Source: Methylicorpusculum sp. (GTDB taxonomy: Bacteria; Pseudomonadota; Gammaproteobacteria; Methylococcales; Methylomonadaceae). Taken from it: DNA of 64,000 bases. The notes below the pieces were generated by a model. It ran no database searches. It saw only the letters and a list, made by a program, of their open reading frames with translations, and was not told where the DNA came from. The position numbers and the translations under genes are program-made. Positions 24,919 to 34,527 of this stretch are shown here, in pieces. The stretch's first letter is position 1, and every line of letters begins with the position of its first letter. The stretch lies in NCBI RefSeq assembly GCF_030651835.1, contig NZ_JAUSBX010000063.1, forward strand, positions 1-64,000. Direction: 5' to 3'.

Positions 24919-27429
24919 TTGATGGAACGCATCTTTTTGACATTATCCGCCATTGCAGTAATTCTGGTCATAGTGGCCGGCGGAGGCGTATTTTGGGCTT
25001 CATCCATTTTTATCAATCAGGCAAAAGAAGCCTCCTCTGCTTCTATTGGAACCGGTGCTGCTTTTGGTATTTCTGCGCAAATTGACCAGCTGAACAGTGT
25101 GCTTGTCAAGATGGCTCAAGATCCTGATGTGATCGGCGCAATCGACAGCAAAAATCCGGACCTGATCCGTGCCGAAGAACACAAGCTGACTAATTTATTG
25201 CCAAGCGCACTGACTATCAGGTTGCTAAGACCTGGCGTTGATCAATTGGATACCAGCCGTATTCCCCATATGGGCTTTGCTGACCTTGATATGGTCAGAG
25301 AGACCGTTAATGCTCACCAAATGCCTGCAGTTCAGGGTGATGCAGGACCTAATCGGCATCTGGCCTTGACCGCAAAAGTGGTTAATGACGGACGCGTCAT
25401 TGGCATTATTCTGGCCAGCCTGAGCTATGACTTTTTGAATGAAAGCTTAAAGGTAGCACCAATTAAAGATCAGTTGATTATATTGAAACAAGCGGATTTT
25501 GAACTGGCGAGCACGGGCAATAAATCGCTAAAAGGCAACGCAGACAAAAACACGGTTAATGTTGCCAATACCGGTTGGATGATTGAAGTGTGGTATGAGG
25601 GCGGCGCATCAATAGGCGAAGCCGGACTTATATTTGGAATTGTGGTTGCCTGCTGCCTGCTTATTTTATTGGCCTTTTTTGTCAGTTACCGAAAAACGTC
25701 GGATATGCTCTCGCACGACCAGAGCAGCGTACTGTTGGCTGTTAAAGATTTGATGACGGGTAATGCTCATGGCAATTACCCTGTTCATCTGACGGAAATG
25801 AGCATCATCATTTCAACGCTGGTTCAATTTAAACGGGTTATGGATCACCACGATGACCCCCTGGTACAGGATGACAATTTAGATATTGATGGTTTTTTTG
25901 AGCAGTCCAGCTTTGCCATTGAAGAAATCTCCTTTGATGATGTGAGCGAACCTGAAAAAGAAAAACTGGCTACAAAACCGAAAGAAAAACCCATCGCGAT
26001 GTCCCACGAATTTGCCATTCCACAAACTGTTGTGCCTGCGCCTGTTAAACGCGGCGTACCGGATGAAATTTTCCGAGCTTATGACATTCGCGGCATTGTT
26101 GACAAGACCCTGACTAAAAGCATCGTTTATGACCTTGGCCGGGCGCTCGGAACAGAAATAAGAAATAACGACTGTAAAACCGCTGTTATAGCCAGAGACG
26201 GACGTAACTCCAGCCCGGCATTTTCTGAAGAGCTAGCGAAAGGTCTTGCTTCTACCGGCTGTGATGTCCTCGATTTGGGCATGGCTCCTACACCTCTTTT
26301 ATATTTTGTGGTCCAGCATACCGAAGGACGCTCAGGCGTGATGATCACCGGCAGTCATAATCCTGCCGACTACAATGGCTTAAAAATGGTCATTCAGGGC
26401 GACACCCTGGCAGCAGAGAGAATTCAGGACATAAAGAAACGCATGGAAGAGGAAGATTACAAGACCGATACTCGCGGGGAAATTGACCAGAACAGCATGT
26501 TTGTCTCTGAATATATCGGCATTATTTCCGAAGATATTAAATTGGAGAGAGACTTAAAAGTTGTGTTGGATTGCGGTAATGGCGTCGCGGGTGATATTGG
26601 CCCGGTTCTTCTAAAAACATTGGGCTGTGACGTTATAGAGTTGTTTTGTGATATTGACGGTAACTTCCCCAATCATCATCCGGATCCCAGTAAACCTGAA
26701 AACCTTCGTGACCTGATCAAAGCGGTAAAAGAGCACGAAGCTGATTTGGGTATCGCCTTCGATGGCGATGGTGACCGTCTGGGTATCGTCGATTCGGATG
26801 GCAATATCATTTGGCCGGACCGGCAAATGATGATTTTTGCAAAAGATGTTCTATCCAAAAAACCGGGCTCTGAAATCATCTTCGATGTTAAATGTTCGAA
26901 GCATTTGGCCGATCAAATTGTAAAATACGGCGGCCGTCCACTGATGTGGAAAACCGGACATTCTTTTATGAAAGCCAAGCTTAAAGAAACAGGCGCCAAA
27001 CTGGCGGGAGAAATGAGCGGACATATCTTCTTTAACGACCGCTGGTTCGGTTTTGACGATGCCTTGTATTCCGCAGCCCGAATGCTGGAGATTATCTCGG
27101 CAGATTCGCGTTCCAGTGCCCAAATTTTTGCTGAAGTTCCAAACAGCATCAACACCCCGGAATTAATGGTTCACATGGTTGAGGGCGAAAATGTCAACTT
27201 CATGAATGCGCTGATTGCCAAAGCTGATTTAAAAGGCTGCAAGATCACACAAGTGGATGGTTTCAGAGCTGATTTTACTGATGGCTGGGGACTGGTAAGA
27301 GCGTCCAATACCACGCCTTCACTGGTATTGAGGTTTGAAGCGGACTCTCAGCATGCTTTAAAGCGCATTCAAAATGAATTCAAAATGCTGATGACACGGA
27401 TTAAACCCGATATAGTATTGCCTTTTTAA
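24919..27429 (+). CDS. algC: Phosphomannomutase/phosphoglucomutase with membrane sensor-like N-terminus
   Basis: The C-terminal half (about 375-836) is an alpha-D-phosphohexomutase with the catalytic serine loop TGSHNP, metal loop DGDGDRLG, sugar loop GEMSGH and phosphate-binding RASNTTPSLVLRFEA. It interconverts mannose- or glucose-1- and 6-phosphates for polysaccharide precursors. The N-terminal half is a membrane module: a helix (about 7-30), a periplasmic cache-like region, a second helix (about 235-257) and an acidic linker. This long AlgC form occurs in pseudomonads and methanotrophs. It lies in the conserved coaBC-dut-algC-argB order, 15 bp after dut and 19 bp before argB. Confidence 0.92.
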   Translation: MMERIFLTLSAIAVILVIVAGGGVFWASSIFINQAKEASSASIGTGAAFGISAQIDQLNSVLVKMAQDPDVIGAIDSKNPDLIRAEEHKLTNLLPSALTIRLLRPGVDQLDTSRIPHMGFADLDMVRETVNAHQMPAVQGDAGPNRHLALTAKVVNDGRVIGIILASLSYDFLNESLKVAPIKDQLIILKQADFELASTGNKSLKGNADKNTVNVANTGWMIEVWYEGGASIGEAGLIFGIVVACCLLILLAFFVSYRKTSDMLSHDQSSVLLAVKDLMTGNAHGNYPVHLTEMSIIISTLVQFKRVMDHHDDPLVQDDNLDIDGFFEQSSFAIEEISFDDVSEPEKEKLATKPKEKPIAMSHEFAIPQTVVPAPVKRGVPDEIFRAYDIRGIVDKTLTKSIVYDLGRALGTEIRNNDCKTAVIARDGRNSSPAFSEELAKGLASTGCDVLDLGMAPTPLLYFVVQHTEGRSGVMITGSHNPADYNGLKMVIQGDTLAAERIQDIKKRMEEEDYKTDTRGEIDQNSMFVSEYIGIISEDIKLERDLKVVLDCGNGVAGDIGPVLLKTLGCDVIELFCDIDGNFPNHHPDPSKPENLRDLIKAVKEHEADLGIAFDGDGDRLGIVDSDGNIIWPDRQMMIFAKDVLSKKPGSEIIFDVKCSKHLADQIVKYGGRPLMWKTGHSFMKAKLKETGAKLAGEMSGHIFFNDRWFGFDDALYSAARMLEIISADSRSSAQIFAEVPNSINTPELMVHMVEGENVNFMNALIAKADLKGCKITQVDGFRADFTDGWGLVRASNTTPSLVLRFEADSQHALKRIQNEFKMLMTRIKPDIVLPF

Positions 27430-27433
27430 GTGA

Positions 27434-29329
<1,896 letters not shown>

Positions 29330-29498
29330 AAGTAGTTAAGCGCTATTAAAATTGTTAGGCATCAAGAACAACAACATTTTTTGGTGTGGCTTGGAAAAGT
29401 CACTTTGTTATAAATTACCCGATAATTAATGGGTAAACTTTTTATTGGTGCGATTGTAGAAGAAAAATTACTTCCCTGTATACCTTTATCCCATCGGC

Positions 29499-30074
29499 TT
29501 AACCAATTAACCCAGCCAATTGGTGAAGCGGAGGCAACAGCACCATTTTAGCCAGTTGCAGTAAAATCAGAGCCGCCAAGGGTGTTAAATCAACGCCGCC
29601 AAAATTCGGGATGAAACTGCGGCATAATCTGAGTAATGGCTCGCTCAGGCTATAAAGTAATGAAGATGCTGCATCAAAAGCCCCTGGATTGAGCCAGCTC
29701 AATAAAGCCCGTGCAAAAATCGCAAATATAAAAATATTGAGAAGCAGCGAAATCACTTGCGTAAACGACAGTATCAACAAAGCGGCAAAGCCGATTGACA
29801 CACCTTTTAACAAAAGAATGGAAAAATCGGCCGTCATTTGTAAAATCATCACCAAAACCAGCGAGGAAGTGTCTATTTTTCCAACTGATGGAATAAACCT
29901 GCGCAATAATTTGATGGGAGGATGGGTTGCTTTTACCAAAAACTGAGAAATGGGATTGTAAAAGTCAGCGTTACTCCATTGCAGGAGAAAACGTAACATG
30001 ACGGCTAAAATGTACAGCGAAAATAAAGTGTCAATCAGAAATATCGCCGGATTTGACATATATGAAGTATCCAT
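29499..30074 (-). CDS. YggT-family membrane protein
   Basis: The product of about 191 residues contains two YggT repeats, each with a hydrophobic pair and the signature (RFLLQWSNADFYNPISQFLVKAT; ALLSWLNPG...LRLCRSFIPNFGGVDLTPL). Four to five membrane passes are expected. YggT proteins accompany proC and are linked to cell shape and osmotic stress, without a defined biochemical activity. ATG 30074 is preferred over 30080 because GGGAGA then sits 6 bases upstream. It overlaps the proC stop (TGATG), suggesting translational coupling. Confidence 0.9.
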   Translation of the reverse strand: MDTSYMSNPAIFLIDTLFSLYILAVMLRFLLQWSNADFYNPISQFLVKATHPPIKLLRRFIPSVGKIDTSSLVLVMILQMTADFSILLLKGVSIGFAALLILSFTQVISLLLNIFIFAIFARALLSWLNPGAFDAASSLLYSLSEPLLRLCRSFIPNFGGVDLTPLAALILLQLAKMVLLPPLHQLAGLIG

Positions 30075-30898
30075 CAGCATTCTCCCAGTTGTTTGGACAT
30101 TTCAATTGAGCGGTCTTTGGCCGCTTTGATTGCTTTTTCAACAAGACTTGAAAAACCGGCTTGCTCGAAAGTTTCTATCGCCGCCTGCGTCGTGCCGCCC
30201 GGTGATGTGACCCGTTTGCGTAATTGCTCGGGCGATTCGCTAGCCTCCAGGGCAATTTTTGCAGCGCCTAAAGCGGTTTGCTGAACCAGTAATCGGGCCG
30301 TCTGTTCATCCATACCCAGCTCCAGTGCCGTTTTTTCCATTGCTTCCATCAACAGGAAAAAGTAAGCCGGCCCACTGCCCGAAATAGCAGTAACGGTGTC
30401 GAGCTGGCTTTCTTCATCAAACCATAAAGAAACACCGACAGAGCGCATGATATTTTCGGCCAGATCTCGCTGCTCTGCGCTCACATTGGCATTGGCATGC
30501 AAGCCTGTTGCTCCGGTTAATACCAATGCAGGTGTGTTCGGCATACAGCGGACAATTGCTACTTTTTCTCCCAGCCAATGACTCAAGGATCTTTGCGGTA
30601 TTCCTGCCGCGATAGAAACGACGAGTTGTTGCTGGTTTATATGGGGCGCAATGTCTAGTGATACTTCTTTGATAACTTGTGGTTTAACAGCTAAGACAAT
30701 GATTTCGACTTTTTCGGCCAGCGTTTTGTTACTGTCCGCTATGTTAATCTGATGTCCTGCCGCCAAAGCTTCTGCGGCCTGATGGTTGACATCATGGACC
30801 CAGAGATCGCTGAAAGAATGGCCGCTGGCTATGAGGCCGGCAATAAGACTGGAGGCCATGTTGCCACCACCGATAAAACCAATTTTTTTCGTTTTCAT
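30074..30898 (-). CDS. proC: Pyrroline-5-carboxylate reductase
   Basis: The 274-residue NAD(P)H-dependent enzyme performs the last step of proline synthesis. It has the N-terminal Rossmann motif IGFIGGGNMASSLIAGL, the middle segment VRCMPNTPALV, and the conserved C-terminal SGSGPAYFF and VTSPGGTTQAAI. The length is normal. It is followed by yggT with a stop/start overlap. Its frequent partner yggS is encoded elsewhere in this window. Confidence 0.97.
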   Translation of the reverse strand: MKTKKIGFIGGGNMASSLIAGLIASGHSFSDLWVHDVNHQAAEALAAGHQINIADSNKTLAEKVEIIVLAVKPQVIKEVSLDIAPHINQQQLVVSIAAGIPQRSLSHWLGEKVAIVRCMPNTPALVLTGATGLHANANVSAEQRDLAENIMRSVGVSLWFDEESQLDTVTAISGSGPAYFFLLMEAMEKTALELGMDEQTARLLVQQTALGAAKIALEASESPEQLRKRVTSPGGTTQAAIETFEQAGFSSLVEKAIKAAKDRSIEMSKQLGEC

Positions 30899-30988
30899 AG
30901 TAAGACGGTTTAATAATGAGTTAATGGTATTCTACCCTATATAAGGTTGATGCGATAAATCACAAGGCCCCTACTTTTTTTCCTTACC

Positions 30989-31981
30989 ATGATTGACACG
31001 ATTTATATTGAAGAAAGTATCGCAAATCACCCCAGAGTGGATGAAATCTGCGCCCGATTTCCTGCTGCACGCAAAATCGCTTGTCAGCGTTATGGGGAAG
31101 TGTTTAATCCCCGCGCTCAGAATTTCCGTCTGCAAAAGCTGAAACCGGCACTGATCCTGGCTGAAAAGTATCAGCGATTTGTGCTTGAGGCACCCAGCGG
31201 ATATGGGATAGGTGCCCAAAAGAATTATTATTTTTCCCATATGCTCAATTGCCTGTATGACTGCCGGTATTGCTTTTTACAAGGCATGTACCAATCGGCG
31301 CACTATGTGTTATTCGTAAACTATGAGGACTATCAACAGGAAATTCTGCGCATCGCCCAAAGCGCCGGTAATGAAATGACGCATTTTTTTTCAGGTTATG
31401 ATTGCGACAGTTTGGCTTTGGAGCCGGTCACCGGTTTTGCCGAATCGTTTTTACCGGTGTTTGAAACATTGCCTAATGCCTGGCTGGAGTTAAGAACCAA
31501 GAGCACCCAGGTCAGAACATTGCTGGAGCGCCAGCCTCAACCTCGCTGTGTAGTCGCATTTAGCCTATCGCCTGACACCGTCGCCAAAGCAATTGAGGAC
31601 AAGGCTCCAACGCTGGACAGACGCTTGATTGCCTTATCCAAACTACAGGCAGCGGGATGGCCGATTGGTTTACGATTTGATCCCTTGATTTACTACCGGG
31701 ATTTTAAATCCGATTACCGGCAGTTTTTTGAACAGGTTTTTTCGGTTATTGACCTAAACCAATTGCATTCGGTCAGTCTCGGCGTTTTCAGATTACCGGA
31801 GCACTACTTTAAAAAGATGCACAAGCTCTATCCCGAGGAAAAATTATTTTCCGGACCGCTGATTAGCGCTGCAGGCAAGGTGTCTTATTCTGCCGATCTT
31901 GAGCAGGACATGATTACTTATTGCCGCGACGAGTTACTCAAATTCATACCGGAGGAAAAATACTTTCCATGCCAGATATAG
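30989..31981 (+). CDS. Spore-photoproduct-lyase-like radical SAM protein
   Basis: The 330-residue protein has CLYDCRYCFLQ, the CX3CX2C cluster ligating the radical-SAM 4Fe-4S centre. Surrounding segments (PSGYGIGAQKNYYFSHMLNC, FFSGYDCDSLALE, LELRTKS, VAFSLSP, GLRFDPLIYY) are characteristic of the SplB family. In spore formers SplB repairs the thymine dimer called spore photoproduct. Here there is no sporulation, so the substrate is uncertain, although repair of a similar lesion in desiccated or resting cells is conceivable. The 13-bp overlap with the SDR gene downstream suggests a functional pair. Confidence 0.88.
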   Translation: MIDTIYIEESIANHPRVDEICARFPAARKIACQRYGEVFNPRAQNFRLQKLKPALILAEKYQRFVLEAPSGYGIGAQKNYYFSHMLNCLYDCRYCFLQGMYQSAHYVLFVNYEDYQQEILRIAQSAGNEMTHFFSGYDCDSLALEPVTGFAESFLPVFETLPNAWLELRTKSTQVRTLLERQPQPRCVVAFSLSPDTVAKAIEDKAPTLDRRLIALSKLQAAGWPIGLRFDPLIYYRDFKSDYRQFFEQVFSVIDLNQLHSVSLGVFRLPEHYFKKMHKLYPEEKLFSGPLISAAGKVSYSADLEQDMITYCRDELLKFIPEEKYFPCQI

Positions 31982-32694
31982 CAAGAACCATTTTGGTGAC
32001 CGGCGCAAGTTCGGGAATAGGCCGCGCGATAGCCAGAAAACTACTGGACCAAGGGCATACTGTCATCGGTGCATCCAGAGATTGCAGCCAATTCACTAAA
32101 GTGCGGCCTCATTTTTATCCCTTTGAAATGAATTTAAGCCAGTTAACATCTTTACCCGATGCCGTTCAGCGCTTACTGAAGACTTACCCCGCTATAGACG
32201 CCGCTGTTTTATGCGCAGGCAGGGGGCAGTTTGGCTCATTGGAGGAGTTTTCCTATGCTCAGTTAGAAGCGTTGATAACCCTCAATTTTACCAGCCAGGC
32301 TTTTCTGACCCGGGCGCTGCTGCCCCATTTCAAGCGCCAGTCAAACAGCGATATCATTTTCATCGGTTCGGAAGCGGGCTTGCGCGGCGCGCAAAAAGGC
32401 AGTATTTACTGCGCCAGTAAATTCGCAATACGCGGCTTTACTCAAGCGCTACGTGAAGAATGCTCAAAAAGTCATTTAAGAATCGCATTGATTAATCCCG
32501 GAATGGTCAAAACACCTTTTTTTGATGCGCTATCGTTTATGCCTGGATCTTCGGAAGGTCAATATATAAGGCCTGAAGATGTTGCCGATGCGGTTTTATA
32601 TGTCCTGGCTTCAAACACGGCTATCGTGATCGATGAAATCAATCTGAGCCCGCTTAATAAAGTGATCAGCTTTAAAAAGGAAACGAAAATTTAG
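31969..32694 (+). CDS. Short-chain dehydrogenase/reductase
   Basis: The 241-residue Rossmann-fold oxidoreductase has TGASSGIG at the cofactor site, the NAG-equivalent CAGRGQF, catalytic Ser (FIGSEAG) and YxxxK (YCASK). The start at ATG 31969 (MPDIARTILVTG) is preferred because GGAGG lies about 12 bases upstream; an in-frame ATG at 31921 would lie deep inside the preceding gene. The absence of an acidic residue after the second strand (ASRDCSQF) suggests NADP(H). The substrate is unknown; it overlaps the radical SAM gene. Confidence 0.9.
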   Translation: MPDIARTILVTGASSGIGRAIARKLLDQGHTVIGASRDCSQFTKVRPHFYPFEMNLSQLTSLPDAVQRLLKTYPAIDAAVLCAGRGQFGSLEEFSYAQLEALITLNFTSQAFLTRALLPHFKRQSNSDIIFIGSEAGLRGAQKGSIYCASKFAIRGFTQALREECSKSHLRIALINPGMVKTPFFDALSFMPGSSEGQYIRPEDVADAVLYVLASNTAIVIDEINLSPLNKVISFKKETKI

Positions 32695-32913
32695 GACCTT
32701 GTTAAAAATCGCCATCTCACTTATAAAGTGAAACCAAACTCTTTTCCGGCAGCATAATTTACTCTTTGTGAAAATAAGCTTACTGCAGAGCTTTTATCGG
32801 GAGAGTAAAATGTTCAGCGAATTTAGCTGAGTTCCTCGCATGAGCTGAGGGTGATAAGCTTGATTTTCTGGACCCTTCGTTGGGAATTGAAGCGTTTAAA
32901 CTAGAGATCCAAA

Positions 32914-33417
32914 ATGTTAAATCTAATAAAAATGAAAGCCATGATCTGGTTTTTGCTGGGTTTTGCCGGCTGTGTATTCCTTATGTCCATGGGCGCTTAC
33001 TTTCAGTTTGTCGGCGGACTTGAGCCCTGCCCTCTCTGCATTTCCCAGCGCATAGGCATCATGTTAACAGGCTTGGTTTTTTTAATTGCAGGACTCCATA
33101 ATCCAGCAGAAAAAGGCCGTAAAATCTATTCAATTCTAGGAACCCTGGTCGCTTTATGCGGCGGAGCGGTTTCGATCAGACACATCTGGATTCAGCATCT
33201 TCCGCCCGATGAAGTGCCCGAATGCGGCCCAGGCATTGAATACATGATGGAAAACTTTCCATTGTCTGAAGTCATCAAACAAATGCTGAGCGGTACCGGC
33301 GATTGCGCTAAAGTCGACTGGACCCTGCTGGGTTTCAGCATGCCGGCCTGGACATTGGTCGCGTTTTTAATGCTGGCCGGACTCAGCTTGTTGCAATTTT
33401 GGAATTCTAACGGTTAA
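32914..33417 (+). CDS. dsbB: Disulfide bond formation protein DsbB
   Basis: The 167-residue inner-membrane protein has four hydrophobic segments. It carries the two periplasmic cysteine pairs of DsbB: CPLC in EPCPLCISQRIG, and the separated pair CGPG...CAKV in the second loop. It reoxidises DsbA and passes electrons to ubiquinone. The length is normal. The 219 bp upstream hold no gene, only a small TCACTT/AAGTGA hairpin near 32717-32731. A secreted methyltransferase-like gene follows 17 bp downstream. Confidence 0.95.
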   Translation: MLNLIKMKAMIWFLLGFAGCVFLMSMGAYFQFVGGLEPCPLCISQRIGIMLTGLVFLIAGLHNPAEKGRKIYSILGTLVALCGGAVSIRHIWIQHLPPDEVPECGPGIEYMMENFPLSEVIKQMLSGTGDCAKVDWTLLGFSMPAWTLVAFLMLAGLSLLQFWNSNG

Positions 33418-33434
33418 AAATAAGGATAAATGTT

Positions 33435-34241
33435 ATGAAATTGATATTGTACAAATTACCGGCATTGCTGCTTTTATTGATATGCAGTGCACAAGCTCAA
33501 TCAGAAATGAATTTATCCCAAGCCATTGAGGGGACTCATCGATCTGCTGAAAATAAAGCCCGTGACCGTTACCGGCATCCGGAAGAAACCCTCCGTTTTT
33601 TTGATGTTCAAAACACCATGACTGTGGTCGAGCTTTCCCCCGGTGCAGGATGGTATACCGAGATTCTGGCCCCTTATTTAAAAGACAAGGGCATGCTATA
33701 TGCGGCACACTTTTCAGAAACCGCAAAAATACCTTACTTTATAAAGAGCCTGACAGACTTCAAGTCCAAGTTAGCCGCTAATCCGGAAATATACGGAGCG
33801 GTTGAATTAACTGCTCTGCAACCGCCTGAATTTACAAACATTGCTCCCGAAGGGTCCTGCGACAGGGCGTTGACATTCCGCAATGTGCACAACTGGATGA
33901 AAGACGGCCAAGCGGAAGCGGTCTTCGCTGCGGCCTACAAAGCACTTAAACCGGGCGGCATTTTTGGAGTGGTAGAGCATCGCAGCTTACCTGATGCAAC
34001 ATTGGATCGGCAAATCACCTCCGGTTATGTCAGCGAAAATCAAGTCATCACTTATGCTGAAAAGGCAGGGTTTAAATTACTGGAAAAAGCTGAAATCAAT
34101 GCCAACCCCAAAGATACCAAAGATCACCCTATGGGCGTCTGGACCTTGCCGCCTGCATTAAAACTAGGCCAGCAAAACAGAGCACATTACCTGGATATCG
34201 GGGAGAGCGATCGCATGACTTTAAAATTCATTAAACCTTGA
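33435..34241 (+). CDS. Exported class I methyltransferase-like protein
   Basis: The 268-residue protein has a clear signal peptide (KLPALLLLLICSAQA). A SAM-dependent methyltransferase fold (about 45-230) follows with motif I VVELSPGAGWYTEILAPY, the DRALTFRNVHNWM segment, and LKPGGIFGVVEHR. It matches the group described as predicted methyltransferases with a signal peptide. Methylation in the periplasm lacks an obvious SAM source, so either the fold has another role or the signal is not cleaved. It follows dsbB by 17 bp, perhaps co-transcribed. Confidence 0.8.
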   Translation: MKLILYKLPALLLLLICSAQAQSEMNLSQAIEGTHRSAENKARDRYRHPEETLRFFDVQNTMTVVELSPGAGWYTEILAPYLKDKGMLYAAHFSETAKIPYFIKSLTDFKSKLAANPEIYGAVELTALQPPEFTNIAPEGSCDRALTFRNVHNWMKDGQAEAVFAAAYKALKPGGIFGVVEHRSLPDATLDRQITSGYVSENQVITYAEKAGFKLLEKAEINANPKDTKDHPMGVWTLPPALKLGQQNRAHYLDIGESDRMTLKFIKP

Positions 34242-34283
34242 GAGAACATAAAATTAACTAAATGCAATGAAAAAAATTAATTG

Positions 34284-34299
34284 TGTGAAACAGCTCACA
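34284..34299. promoter_or_regulatory. Perfect CRP-type palindrome
   Basis: TGTGA-AACAGC-TCACA matches the CRP consensus half-sites exactly. It lies 43 bp after the methyltransferase-like gene and about 230 bp before priA, in an AT-rich gap. Further downstream is an exact DnaA-box sequence TTATCCACA (34466-34474) with a near match TTATCCATC (34450-34458). No gene was seen in 34242-34527. Confidence 0.5.
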
Positions 34300-34527
34300 A
34301 AGTTACACACAGTTAATTATTGCTGTTTAGTTGAATGAAAAATCTTTTTCGTATTTTTTTAGCGCAATTAATATTCCCAGATCACTGATATACATTAGCT
34401 TTTATCAATAACTCACTTCTTTGATGACGGCAACAAAATAAATACTTAATTATCCATCCACAGAGTTATCCACAGCCTGCGTCAATAATTATCCTAATGA
34501 ATCAAGCCCAAACAATTACCGCACGTA

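Noticed and set aside
30989-31981. Sporulation inferred from the SplB-like gene
   Set aside because: SplB-like proteins occur in non-sporulating bacteria, and no sporulation genes are seen.
34450-34474. Possible replication origin (two DnaA-box-like sequences)
   Set aside because: Only one exact box and one near match; no dnaA, dnaN, gidA or box cluster nearby.
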